DNA from: Flavobacterium cerinum
GTDB lineage: Bacteria; Bacteroidota; Bacteroidia; Flavobacteriales; Flavobacteriaceae
Length of the DNA stretch: 64,000 nt
Direction of reading: 5' to 3'
Assembly: GCF_004028155.1 (NCBI RefSeq)
Contig: NZ_SBII01000010.1
Coordinates: forward strand, 62,001-126,000
Shown here: positions 41,849 to 51,097 of the stretch, piece by piece
Position numbering within the stretch: position 1 is the stretch's first letter
Layout: each line of letters begins with the position of its first letter
Position numbers and translations under genes: made by a program
Notes under the pieces: generated by a model
What the model was told of the DNA's origin: nothing
What the model saw: only the letters and a program-made list of their open reading frames with translations
Database searches by the model: none

Positions 41849-44800
41849 TTAATTTTTGTAGCGATAATCATTTTCACTAAGCAGATTGCCTTCATTGTCT
41901 TTAACATCTTTTAACCTCCCAAAACCATCATAAGAATAATATGTTTTATACCCTCTGGCATCTATCATGGTAACAACCCCAACTAAAGGTTTGTAAATAT
42001 ATGCAGTCATCATTGCGGTTGCCGGCAATGAAGTTCTTAATGCTTCCAGTTTCCCTGCTAGTGAAAGATTTTTAGAGAAGAACTGTGCATCTGTAGATGC
42101 AGCAAGATCAGATGCCACCTGCGCGTCTGTTATTTTTTGCAAGTTAATAGCGCTATAAGTAATGTTTTCTATAACTGCTATTGGCTGGCTAAAATTATAC
42201 CCCCAAATATAACATACCGAAGTACCTTTTTCCAGCTTGGCTTCAAGAGGGTTATTATACAGATCATATTTTAGGAACTGTACCTTTGACTCTAAAGCAT
42301 TAGTCCCTTTTGATGTAGAAATGGTTTTTGGCAGCCAAGCTATATTACCGCTGGCTCCAATAGTATTAGCATAGGTTATATCTTTGGTTTCCAGAACTGT
42401 ACTTCCATTTTTAGACTCTGTCTTTTTAAGTACGCCAATGCGGTTTTTAGAATCCCAATCGGTATCATAAAAATAATTAGTTGTCAGTATTTCACCTAAA
42501 CTATTAATTGTGCTTGCTTTACTTAATTTTTTATTACTAAAATTGTATTCATAGTTTTCAACAGTAGTAAGCGTTTTGGCAGTTAAACCGTTACCTTCAT
42601 AGAAATACTCTTTTGACGTTTTTTGTAATAATGTAGGCCATCCAAACAGCTCCCTGACTTCATTTCCAATAGTAAGATAGAAATCACTCTCGTTCCCATA
42701 TGCCCAACCATTACGGCAGTAAGTGTTGATTATGCAGTCACGAAAACTAAGGTATGTAGCAAACTCAGGAGCTTTAGGTGAACTTCCTGCATCCATGATA
42801 TTACCAATATGTCCAAAACTATCATGTGTACCCATATCGTAATCATAGATATTTTCTGAAACAGGCCTGTAAATTGTATCACTACTAGGCCCTACAAATT
42901 CACTATAATGTTTTTCATTCCTTACTAAGCCTCTTTTATAATCTGTATGCTCAGATGGTCTGAATGGAGGTCGTAGCTCATAATCTCCTGGATAATCAAT
43001 AGGGCTCGTATACGTGTATTCTGACTTACCCTTTCCTGTTTCCCAAACAGTAATATTTTTATATCCTACATCAGATCCTTTAGTTCTAATATAAGATAAG
43101 CTATTATTTATTGTAGCTGTTGAATATCCAACATTGAATAAAGGATCCGGATTTGTCGTACCTCCAAAATCCGCCGGTATACCTGGATAATATACAGTAC
43201 TACCCTGGTGAAATCTATACAGTGGCTTTGCGAATGCCAGAGATCCGCTGCTTCTTGCTCTTTTATTAAAAACCTGATAGTCAAAATGTTTTGTAATAGC
43301 AGGTGCTGAAGCATTGTCGTCAGTATAATAGCTGATCCTATTAATTCTGATACCTCCCCCCATGAGCCATTCATTATCTGTGCCCTTTGAGTCGGTTGTG
43401 AATTTTCCATTACTACCAGGTGTATATAATTTTACAGTAGCCGGGAGTCCCGTTGGAGTTGCTCCATCAGGGATTTTATAACTTAAATAATACTTTTTAT
43501 TTGGCTGTAAAGTGAATAATTCACTTGTTCCGGTACCATCATTCATACCATAATCGCCTAATACATCAAATGGTTCATTTTTAACCTCTCCATCATCGGT
43601 GCGTATCGAGACTCTGCCTCCTACATATGGGGAATCCGTAGAATGCCATGAAGGTGTAGGAATAACTATAGTGGGGTAAAAACCTATTTCTCCATTTTCA
43701 GCTACTTGTATTACCAATGGTTCCCTGTAGTTATCATCAATAGAAAAATCAGTAACTTCCTCACTACCAACATACGAATAGGTATTAGGGCCAAAATCAA
43801 AAACTATACTCCCCCCTGTTGGCTGTGTGATTTTTTCAAGTACCTGTGCACTGCACCAATAGGTATCGGGTTCTTTACTGTTAGCCATTCTTTTGCTATA
43901 ATAGCCCCAGTAATCTTTTAGAACCGGAGTGGAAACAGATATTATAGGTTCCTTATAAGAAAAACTATAACCAATAGTTTCAGTATTATTTATTGTGTTT
44001 TTTTCATTAACACCTGTTAAAATCATTCTGTTAAGACTTTTAGCGTTAAGAGCCGACGTAGAAATACTGGCATAATCATAGCTAAAATCATATCGTTTAA
44101 CTATTTGCCCATACCAGTTTGTTACTGTCATAGAATTTAATACAGGGCCATCAGCATTCATATCGGAATCATACCTGCCTGTTCCCGTTTCAAATTTAAT
44201 TCTCGCTTTATTGATAACTTCTATTACATCTAATTTTTGAGTCGCAACAGAGGTTGTTTTGTCAGAAATTGAATACTCCGGAAACAATCCATAAATGGTT
44301 CCTTGTGCAGATTGAACATCACTCAAAAAGTATTTTGGAGATGTAATATAATTTGAAGTTTCCTGATGACTGGAAGTGTTTTCCTGCGCTGGCTTATAAG
44401 TAAATCTCACTAAACTCCTGTTATTGTTGTCATAAACTTCGGTAATATGAAAGGCACTAGGATAGTTTAAAAGGGAAGGATTAAGAACCGGAAACGAATT
44501 ACCAAAACCTAGAGCAAAAGGATTTGACCTTATATCATTATACTCTTCTGTCATCTCTATTCCTACCTTTACTTCATTTGGTCCGTTTTGCCCCGGTGTA
44601 CCAAAAATATACTTATACCCTTTATCATCGTAAAGCTCAAAACCATTAAATACAATAGTATATCTATGTTCCGTATTACTATAGGATTGAAAATAATTAA
44701 GCTTAATGGTTATTGCATTATCGTTATCCAGCTTTACAGCTACTAAAGCTCCACTAGTTTTATCTCTTTTAATAAAGAACCTTCCTGTATTTCCCATGAA

Positions 44801-45376
44801 GTTGTATTGAAAAAGATCACGCTGGGTATCAAATACCCCTTTCTGAGCTACTCCCCAGCCAAACTCTCCAATCATGTCACTTAAAGGACCCGTTGGATAG
44901 GTTCCCTGTAAAGCCATAACCTGCTCGTATCTGTTTATTTTATCCCCGCCACTTGCATCACTAATGTTATCTTGCAGAATTCCTATCCTGATATTAGAAC
45001 TTCCTCCAAAGAAAACTGCCTGTTCATCAGGAGAACCTTTTACAGTTCTTGAAATACTCCCTCCTGCAAACAAACTCCATCCTAAACCTGTATATGATGC
45101 TGTCTCTTCTACCGCTATTGAACCCGGATGATACTTAAGAGCAATATCCATCCTAATATCTGCAGATAAAGTTTCAACACTATACAATGGAACAGAAACA
45201 TCCGGTATACCTGTATAATAATTAACCGGTACTTCTTCAAATTTCATTAAACCCGCAACTGTTGGAGAAGACGGAGAAATACTAGGTAACTGACCAACAA
45301 TACTGGCTGGTTTTTGAGGATATAGATTGATCCAAAAAAATAAATTTATTATTATAAAAAAAGCCTTTTTTTTCAT
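41849..45376 (-). CDS. Large YD-repeat exoprotein, Rhs partner
   Basis: A 1175-residue secreted protein with signal MKKKAFFIIINLFFWINLYPQ. The N-terminal 110 residues (PVNYYTGIPDVSVPLYSVET, then YTGLGWSLFAGGSISR) are typical of the TcaC/SpvB-like upstream partners of flavobacterial RHS genes. The C-terminus has YD-repeat sequence (TYYSYDGFGRLKDVKDNEGN). It has no toxin tail or core peptidase motif. It sits 30 bp after the propeller gene and 39 bp before rhs, so one mRNA is likely. I infer that it helps package, export or present the Rhs protein. Confidence 0.8.
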   Translation of the reverse strand: MKKKAFFIIINLFFWINLYPQKPASIVGQLPSISPSSPTVAGLMKFEEVPVNYYTGIPDVSVPLYSVETLSADIRMDIALKYHPGSIAVEETASYTGLGWSLFAGGSISRTVKGSPDEQAVFFGGSSNIRIGILQDNISDASGGDKINRYEQVMALQGTYPTGPLSDMIGEFGWGVAQKGVFDTQRDLFQYNFMGNTGRFFIKRDKTSGALVAVKLDNDNAITIKLNYFQSYSNTEHRYTIVFNGFELYDDKGYKYIFGTPGQNGPNEVKVGIEMTEEYNDIRSNPFALGFGNSFPVLNPSLLNYPSAFHITEVYDNNNRSLVRFTYKPAQENTSSHQETSNYITSPKYFLSDVQSAQGTIYGLFPEYSISDKTTSVATQKLDVIEVINKARIKFETGTGRYDSDMNADGPVLNSMTVTNWYGQIVKRYDFSYDYASISTSALNAKSLNRMILTGVNEKNTINNTETIGYSFSYKEPIISVSTPVLKDYWGYYSKRMANSKEPDTYWCSAQVLEKITQPTGGSIVFDFGPNTYSYVGSEEVTDFSIDDNYREPLVIQVAENGEIGFYPTIVIPTPSWHSTDSPYVGGRVSIRTDDGEVKNEPFDVLGDYGMNDGTGTSELFTLQPNKKYYLSYKIPDGATPTGLPATVKLYTPGSNGKFTTDSKGTDNEWLMGGGIRINRISYYTDDNASAPAITKHFDYQVFNKRARSSGSLAFAKPLYRFHQGSTVYYPGIPADFGGTTNPDPLFNVGYSTATINNSLSYIRTKGSDVGYKNITVWETGKGKSEYTYTSPIDYPGDYELRPPFRPSEHTDYKRGLVRNEKHYSEFVGPSSDTIYRPVSENIYDYDMGTHDSFGHIGNIMDAGSSPKAPEFATYLSFRDCIINTYCRNGWAYGNESDFYLTIGNEVRELFGWPTLLQKTSKEYFYEGNGLTAKTLTTVENYEYNFSNKKLSKASTINSLGEILTTNYFYDTDWDSKNRIGVLKKTESKNGSTVLETKDITYANTIGASGNIAWLPKTISTSKGTNALESKVQFLKYDLYNNPLEAKLEKGTSVCYIWGYNFSQPIAVIENITYSAINLQKITDAQVASDLAASTDAQFFSKNLSLAGKLEALRTSLPATAMMTAYIYKPLVGVVTMIDARGYKTYYSYDGFGRLKDVKDNEGNLLSENDYRYKN

Positions 45377-45406
45377 TATTCAAGTGTTTTACAGCTTTGT
45401 GAGTTT

Positions 45407-47017
45407 TTAATTTTTTCCTTTCATGACTTTTACTGAATCGGTACCTTTATCAGTACGTACCTCTACAACATATATACCCTCGGGGTAGGCCCCTAAGTCT
45501 AGTGGAATTGTCCTACTGTCTACTTCAAAGGTTTGCAATTGCCTGCCACTAAGATCAAATAATGATAATGTACCGCTGGTAAAATCAAAACCTACAATTA
45601 TATTTGTAAATGGTTTTGCAGGATTCGGAATAGCTTCTAATAAAGTTTTTCTTTTTTCTTTCTTTGCCTTGTCTTTAAGCTTTACAACCCAAAAGTCATT
45701 ACTGCCTTTACTACTATTTCTATCTCTTGATATTTCTCCTTGGGAAGTCCCAGCCAAGAGATATCCTCTATCGCGGGTTTCAATGAGTTTTTTCAAAATA
45801 TCTTCTCCTTTACTACCAACCGTTTCTTTCCATATTTCTTGCCCTTCCGCAGAAATTTTTAAAGCGATATAATCATTGATTTCTTTTTTATCGTTTTTCT
45901 TAAGACCAATAACTTCGCTTTGTGCATAACCGCCTATAAGAAATGTACCATCGTTATTTTCAATTAAGGAAGTAAGGATATCTACACTTCCCGTATTATA
46001 GGTTTCCTGCCACTGTATATCGCCCATGTTATCTAATTTAACCACCCAGAAATCGGTACCTTTACTATTGGGTTTGCTTTTATTTCCCGAAGAAGATGAA
46101 ATAGAATTACCACCAATAATATACCCATCATCTTTAGTTTGTGATATGCAGGAAAGATGGTCGTCATGCTCACCTCCCAGGGTTTTCTGCCATTCTACGG
46201 TTCCATCCTTATCAAGTTTTATAATCCAGTAATCTCCCGCTCCATAACTTTCATTTGCTTTATCCTGAGATGATGGGGAGTTAGATGATCCTCCCAGAAT
46301 ATATCCTCCATCTTTGGTTTGTTCAATACTTTCCAAAACATCTGAATATATTCCTCCAAATGTTTTTTGCCATTTTATTTCACCTCTTTCATCCAGTTTA
46401 ACGACCCAGTAATCCATGTTGCCACGGTTTACCTCTGATTTACCATATTTATCGTTGCCGCCTTTAGCAATTATTGGACTTATGTCTGAAGCAGAGGAGC
46501 CTCCTAGTATGTATCCGCCATCAGTGGTTTGGGCAATACTCTTTAATAACTCCTGTCCGATTCCTCCAATAGTTTTCTGCCATTCTTCATGTCCCTTAGC
46601 ATTTAATTTAATAATCCAGAAATCTTCTCTTCCGCGACATGAATCTTTTTTATGTAATCCTATTCCAGAATCCGATGTTCCAGCCAGGATAAAGCCTCCG
46701 TCAATTGTGTTACGAATACTATACAACATATCTGCTCCCGGCCCTCCAAAACTTTTTTGCCAATTAAGTTCACCCTGCTCATCCATCTTCCAAACCCAGT
46801 AATCAAGATCACCTTGATTATCGGAGGTTTTATTTCCTGACTTTTCGGAAAGAGAACTTCCCGCCAGAATAAAACCATAGTCTGCCGTAGGCTCTACATC
46901 AAAAAGATAATCAGCATGTTTACCTCCATAGGATTTCTCCCAAAGAACATCCTGGGCTTGCATAGTGGTACAAAAAAGAAATAGTGATTGCGTCAGTAAA
47001 AAGCATCTTATTAGCAT
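45407..47017 (-). CDS. Beta-propeller exoprotein with T9SS type A sorting domain
   Basis: A 536-residue protein. Signal MLIRCFLLTQSLFLFCTTMQAQ, then seven repeats of roughly 60 residues of the form DYWVVKLDERGEIKWQKTFG followed by DGGYILGGSS, consistent with a seven-bladed propeller. The last 75 residues (IPNPAKPFTNIIVGF to YVVEVRTDKG) form a type A sorting domain, which directs export by the type IX secretion system. It is the first gene of the Rhs operon. It is probably the surface platform for the two YD-repeat proteins; that is an inference. Confidence 0.87.
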   Translation of the reverse strand: MLIRCFLLTQSLFLFCTTMQAQDVLWEKSYGGKHADYLFDVEPTADYGFILAGSSLSEKSGNKTSDNQGDLDYWVWKMDEQGELNWQKSFGGPGADMLYSIRNTIDGGFILAGTSDSGIGLHKKDSCRGREDFWIIKLNAKGHEEWQKTIGGIGQELLKSIAQTTDGGYILGGSSASDISPIIAKGGNDKYGKSEVNRGNMDYWVVKLDERGEIKWQKTFGGIYSDVLESIEQTKDGGYILGGSSNSPSSQDKANESYGAGDYWIIKLDKDGTVEWQKTLGGEHDDHLSCISQTKDDGYIIGGNSISSSSGNKSKPNSKGTDFWVVKLDNMGDIQWQETYNTGSVDILTSLIENNDGTFLIGGYAQSEVIGLKKNDKKEINDYIALKISAEGQEIWKETVGSKGEDILKKLIETRDRGYLLAGTSQGEISRDRNSSKGSNDFWVVKLKDKAKKEKRKTLLEAIPNPAKPFTNIIVGFDFTSGTLSLFDLSGRQLQTFEVDSRTIPLDLGAYPEGIYVVEVRTDKGTDSVKVMKGKN

Positions 47018-47283
47018 TTTTTAAGTAGTATTAAATTTGGGATGATCAATTAAAAAAATAGTGTTTTGTCAATACATACAAGCAATAGCAAGGAGTCGAC
47101 CAGAAAAATATCGACAGCGTTTCTTATAAGATCACACAGTAACACTTATAAAAACAGATAGAACTTCAATTTTTTTTCATTAATTTAACATGTATTAACT
47201 GCCTAATATTTAGAAGTCAAAAATATATATTTATCTATATGAATAAATATTTGCTTATGTTTTTATTAAAAAATCATTATTTT

Positions 47284-47317
47284 ATATTATTTATGTTAAA
47301 ATTAACATAAATAATAT
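47284..47317. repeat. Perfect 34-bp palindrome
   Basis: ATATTATTTATGTTAA, central AA, then TTAACATAAATAATAT: 16 of 16 complementary positions. It lies 267 bp upstream of the Rhs operon start and has no T-run, so it looks more like an operator than a terminator. Confidence 0.7.
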
Positions 47318-47511
47318 TGAAGTAACAATACTTACTATTTAAATAATTTTATTCGATTTTTAATCGAATTGCCAGCAATTGCTTAACAAAGGGGAAGTTT
47401 TAATTTGTATTATACCAAACTTAGAAATTCAAAAAAAATGAATTCTAATTAGGGAGAAGAAAAAATCACTTTAATCTATGGATCGATAAAGTAATTTTCA
47501 AATAAAAGTTA

Positions 47512-47540
47512 TTGGAAACACGGAGAAACTAATATTTTTG
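47512..47540 (+). promoter_or_regulatory. Predicted promoter of H1-like gene
   Basis: TTG at 47512-47514, 18 bp, then TATTTTTG at 47533-47540, an exact TAnnTTTG match, 27 bp before the ATG. Confidence 0.65.
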
Positions 47541-47567
47541 CGCCCCATAATTTAACAACGTAGAAAT

Positions 47568-47744
47568 ATGAAAGATCTAATTGAAAAAATCAATGCTGAA
47601 ATCGAAACTTTTAAAACCGAATCTGACTCACTAATTGAGAAAGGTGTTAAAGCTGCCGGAGCAAGAGCTCGTAAATCAACTTTAGAGTTGGAGAAACTAT
47701 TAAAAGAATTTAGAAAAGTTTCTATCGAAGAATCTAAGAAGTAA
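47568..47744 (+). CDS. Histone H1-like small protein, 58 aa
   Basis: Reads MKDLIEKINAEIETFKTESD and ends KKVSIEESKK-like (FRKVSIEESKK). It is a Lys/Glu-rich helical protein of 58 residues with KAAGARARKSTLELEKLL in the middle, the form annotated as histone H1 in flavobacteria. It probably binds DNA or acts as a small nucleoid-associated protein. It has its own promoter and the terminator at 47761-47791. It is a core chromosomal gene type, so it may mark a stretch of native DNA between two accessory blocks. Confidence 0.82.
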   Translation: MKDLIEKINAEIETFKTESDSLIEKGVKAAGARARKSTLELEKLLKEFRKVSIEESKK

Positions 47745-47760
47745 TATTTTAGATAAAATA

Positions 47761-47791
47761 AAACCTCGCTTAAAATGTATAGGCGAGGTTT
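47761..47791. terminator. Terminator after H1-like gene
   Basis: AAACCTCGC and GCGAGGTTT form a perfect 9-bp stem around a 13-base loop, with ATTCTTTT downstream. Confidence 0.75.
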
Positions 47792-47825
47792 ATTCTTTTA
47801 CGTATTATGATAAAGAAAATTAAAG

Positions 47826-48878
47826 TTATTCTTCTAACCTATACTTTACAATCAGTTCCTGATATTGTTTATATATCGCCAAGGCTATTTTTGCACTGGC
47901 GATTTGACCCTCGAGCTGCTCAATAGCGTCATTTAGGTAAGCATTAATAAAAGGATTGATAAGCACCTCGATTTCCTTCTGGGTTCTGAGTATGGTAAAC
48001 AGCACATCATACTCCAATTGTATCAATTCTATCGCATGTGGCAGTGTACAATATTCACCATCATACACCTTTCTCAAATACCAGATTATTGCCGTAAAAA
48101 AGTTAATTGGTGACTCTACAAAAAAGTCTCCCTGTTTCTTTTGCCATTCCTTATTTAGTCCTAACAGTATTGTCCTTGATGATTCCGTGGCATCCGTTAT
48201 GTCAATCATGAACTGTGGTTCGAGTGGATTACCACGATGCGACCTGGATGGATCTTCACAATTTAGAAAAAGACACTCCGGTTGACCTTTATACTTATGT
48301 TTGTTCTTCAGAAAATGATTATAAGCTACCTTCGAAAGGTCAGGAAATTTGAAATCGTACACCAGCATGGCATACGGGTCTTCTTTAGCAAGTGATTGGG
48401 TTATATATTCCCTGACCACAAAAACGGTTTTACCTGCTCCCGCACTTCCTGATATCAATGAACTTCGATATGGGGCGAGCACATTCAGATATCCATTTCT
48501 CCATTTGTTTTTCAGTTGGTAGCGCATAGGAATATTAATGGAATTTTCATTCAGCAGAAGGCGCTCTTCCTGTGGGAAAGTCTCGTTTTCAGTATTAAAA
48601 GTGTCGTTGCCATTTAATCTGTCTTTTATAATTCTGGACAGTAAAGTTCCACCTGAAAGCATCAACAAAAATCCGACAGAAGTAACACCAATATAAAGAA
48701 TAGCCTTCCATTGGATACCATAAGGCATATGCAGGAATACATAACTTACAAAAAAGGTAACCAGCCCTGTGATCATATAAGCGAATGCTGTTTTAAAACT
48801 AAGCTTATCATCCTTCTTCCCTGTTGCACCAACAAGGCTGATAGTTAAAAATAACAATGCAACCAGCTTGGATTTCAT
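47826..48878 (-). pseudogene. Truncated TraG/VirD4-type coupling protein
   Basis: A 350-residue N-terminal half of a conjugative coupling ATPase (MobC/TraG of Bacteroidetes elements). Two membrane helices lie within residues 28-90. Walker A is ISGSAGAGKTVFVVRE near residues 142-157, followed by YAMLVYDFKFPDLSKVAYNHF and FMIDITDATESSRTILLGLNKEWQ. Intact homologues are about 650-700 residues with a Walker B motif and a C-terminal all-alpha domain; here the frame ends after AIYKQYQELIVKYRLEE. It should not support transfer. It marks a decayed conjugative element. Confidence 0.8.
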
Positions 48879-49040
48879 GAAGTTATCAAATAGTTCACTT
48901 TAGTATTCCTTTCACATTCTCTTTAAAACGATAAGCAAACAGAGTTTTTTTTTAAGTTGAAAATCCTCTATATTCCAAGCTCCTTGTTGTAAGCGTAATT
49001 CCAGCAGCAAAATGTAAAATTCTTAAATAGTAATTTGACA

Positions 49041-49291
49041 ATGATAAAGTCCAAAAAAGAAAAAATATTGCGTTTTTGATGGCAATTCTGCATCTGGGAT
49101 ACAGGCAGGGTCACAAAAGTGTGATTAAGGTCAGCAGGAGTAAAATTATGGCTTTATCTCATGTATCTACCCTGCCTACTTGCCATAATTACTTTAAGAA
49201 ACTTCAGGATTTTGAATATATAAAATATACGCCATCCTACCATCCGGGGTATAACAGTGAAGTTGAACTGAAAATTAAGAGAGAAGCCTGA
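49041..49291 (+). pseudogene. Frameshifted winged-helix protein of a conjugative element
   Basis: ATG at 49041 reads MIKSKKEKILRF then TGA. In another frame the sequence continues MAILHLGYRQGHKSVIKVSR, then HVSTLPTCHNYFKKLQDFEY and TPSYHPGYNSEVEL. The second part has the helix-turn-helix and YIxYxPSYHP pattern common next to recombinases in Bacteroidetes mobile elements. A single frameshift after KILRF breaks it. The first part is repeated at 55,367, see the 26-bp repeat. Confidence 0.6.
49052..49077 (+). repeat. 26-bp direct repeat, copy 1
   Basis: C, six A, G, six A, TATTGCG and five T. An identical stretch is at 55367-55392. In both places it encodes the start of a KKEKILRF protein. Confidence 0.75.
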
Positions 49292-49310
49292 TGCAGGGTT
49301 CTCTCTTAAT
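49274..49310. terminator. Bidirectional hairpin after winged-helix pseudogene
   Basis: ATTAAGAGAGAA and TTCTCTCTTAAT form a perfect 12-bp stem around a 13-base loop, overlapping the stops of the convergent remnants. Confidence 0.7.
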
Positions 49311-49392
49311 ATGATCCTTTATGTTTCAATTTCTCCAGCAAGGCTTGTATTTCCCCACTAATACGCTGCAAATTTTCTAACAGATCTTTATA
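49306..49392 (-). pseudogene. 3' remnant of a small element gene
   Basis: Minus-strand reading gives YKDLLENLQRISGEIQALLE followed by KLKHKGSY and a TAA. It looks like the end of a small helical (possibly AlpA-type) regulator. No start is present and the assignment is weak. Confidence 0.35.
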
Positions 49393-49433
49393 TACTAAAT
49401 ATAGCAGCAATTTTATCTAACAATAATCCTGTT

Positions 49434-50318
49434 TTAAGAATTTAACTTATCCATAACTTTTTCAAAAAGCTCATTAATAGGCATTGAGGCACTTTCTTTA
49501 GCTAATTTATTTAGCTCAATATTCATCAACGGATGACTAAATTTCTCAGGATTTCTTAAGCTTCTCTTTTCTCTAACGCTTAACCATGCTAAGATTTCAA
49601 AAGCATAAACAAACCATCTTGTACTGCTGAACTGAAAAAACATAGGGTCACTCTTTGCTGCGATGTCGCTTAAATCACCATTGGAAGCTTCGTTTAAGTG
49701 AAATTCACAGAGACTTGAAACGATCTCATCCAATAAAGCTAAATTTTCAGTATCCCAATTATCTAAAGCTTTTTGATACACCCCCATATGCTCAGGATAA
49801 TTAAAACCAGAAAAATCAACAGATTTTTGAAACCCATTATTTGCTATTACCAATATAAACCATGATGCTGTTTTTATATCCCATCCACCATCAAGAAATT
49901 TTGACTCTAATCCATTATTAATAATTTCGATCAATATTTCACTTTCCTTATACCACTTTTGAGATAAACAATTGGCAAGCCAATAGACAGCTTTATCAAA
50001 AGCTGGTTTTGGTGGATTGTTAAGATATAATTCTGCCAATTTATTTGATATCAATAAGTTATGACACCCATTTGCACAAGCATCAACTTTATAAGTAGTA
50101 TAATTAGTTGTTAATAATTCATAAACAAAATTATTACAATACCAATTGTCTAAATACTCAAATTGTAATCGAATCGACTTCCTTAGTTTTTCCGACTTTA
50201 ACTCTTCATTTATTTCAGTAATTCTTTTCTGATAATCTTCTTCTTTGCGTGTCGGTTTATCCAACCACTCTTTTAATTCAGCAATTGTTTCTTTAATCTT
50301 TTTATCTGTTGAATTCAT
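49434..50318 (-). CDS. Hypothetical protein, 294 aa, beside Imm70 gene
   Basis: A cytosolic, helix-rich protein with no signal or membrane segment. An N-terminal coiled region (KKIKETIAELKEWLDKPTRK) is followed by solenoid-like helices, including AFDKAVYWLANCLSQKWYKE and ENLALLDEIVSSLCEFHLNE. Repeated paired helices resemble PoNi/DUF1911-type immunity proteins in style, but I see no diagnostic motif. It lies 89 bp downstream of the Imm70 gene on the same strand. Toxin immunity is suggested by position only. Confidence 0.55.
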   Translation of the reverse strand: MNSTDKKIKETIAELKEWLDKPTRKEEDYQKRITEINEELKSEKLRKSIRLQFEYLDNWYCNNFVYELLTTNYTTYKVDACANGCHNLLISNKLAELYLNNPPKPAFDKAVYWLANCLSQKWYKESEILIEIINNGLESKFLDGGWDIKTASWFILVIANNGFQKSVDFSGFNYPEHMGVYQKALDNWDTENLALLDEIVSSLCEFHLNEASNGDLSDIAAKSDPMFFQFSSTRWFVYAFEILAWLSVREKRSLRNPEKFSHPLMNIELNKLAKESASMPINELFEKVMDKLNS

Positions 50319-50407
50319 AGGGTTTATATTTTACAGATTTATGGTTTACAATCATATTAACCTATGATTAAAAATCAATATTAATTAAGATTATGTCAAC
50401 ATAAAAA

Positions 50408-50821
50408 TTAAAGGCTTTTAATTTTTAAAACTTTTTTTATTATTGCTGCTGTCTCCAAGGCTTTTAAGAATGTTTCAAATAAGTCCTGCCCCTCACTAGT
50501 GTGAAAATAATTAGATAAGCTAGTTATATGGGCAGCAATATCATCACCCCATGGTGGACGTTTTTCAAGATTTTCTATATCCCATATTACACAATTAGGT
50601 GCATAATCTTTGAATGTTTCTCTTATTAAATTAATCTCTTTTACAGCCTGAGGAATATCTTCAACTGATAATTCCTTGGCATATAACTCTTTCATTATAA
50701 AAGGAAACTTTGCTCCCCATTTATTATCCTCAAGGTTATAAGCGATTGAAGAAAAAAAACTGTGCAAAAGGTCTCCAGTACCTACTTTATAAAATATTGG
50801 ACCAACTTTTAGACCTACCAT
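50408..50821 (-). CDS. Imm70 family immunity protein
   Basis: A 137-residue cytosolic protein starting MVGLKVGPIFYKVGTGDLLH. The stretches HSFFSSIAYNLEDNKWGAKFP and ENLEKRPPWGDDIAAHITSL match the Imm70 family of polymorphic-toxin immunity proteins as I remember it. It neutralises an unknown toxin. No toxin gene is next to it, so it is an orphan immunity gene carried among conjugative-element remains. It starts 89 bp before the 294-residue gene and is probably cotranscribed with it. Confidence 0.68.
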   Translation of the reverse strand: MVGLKVGPIFYKVGTGDLLHSFFSSIAYNLEDNKWGAKFPFIMKELYAKELSVEDIPQAVKEINLIRETFKDYAPNCVIWDIENLEKRPPWGDDIAAHITSLSNYFHTSEGQDLFETFLKALETAAIIKKVLKIKSL

Positions 50822-51097
50822 CGAAAATTTATTTATTAAATAAATTTATAAATTTTTGAACAAAAATCATTTATAAATTAGAGCAATTTTTGCAGTATTT
50901 AAACTGCATATCGGCCTCTATATAGAATAACGAACAACTAATATATGCAAAAAAGGACGCTTTTCTGTGAGGGGCAATCGCTTACATATGCAGCATTTAA
51001 TCAATATATGGAAGACTGGTCAAACTTGGTTGCCAATCTTAAATGAAGCATTACAAATAACTCCTCATTTTCCAACGAGTTAAATTCAGACTACTGC
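50822..51097. other. Spacer with a possible short relic
   Basis: A plus-strand frame from 50944 gives MQKRTLFCEGQSLTYAAFNQ and ends after 33 codons. It has no recognisable family and may be a remnant. Nothing else stands out. Confidence 0.3.

Larger units (their letters stand above)
47018..47567. other. AT-rich divergent intergenic region
   Basis: Lies between the Rhs operon and the histone-like gene. It holds the perfect 34-bp palindrome at 47284-47317, a second inverted repeat ATTCGATT/AATCGAAT at 47351-47369, and the promoter of the H1-like gene. No reading frame is credible. Confidence 0.6.

Noticed and set aside
41849..45376. TonB-dependent receptor or SusC assignment for the 1175-residue protein
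   Set aside because: No plug domain or TonB box is seen; YD repeats at the C-terminus and the neighbouring Rhs gene point to the YD-exoprotein class.
45407..47017. Short periodic repeats in the propeller gene as a possible CRISPR-like array
   Set aside because: The repeats are protein-level blades of about 60 residues, not short identical DNA repeats with spacers. No CRISPR array or cas gene is seen in the window.
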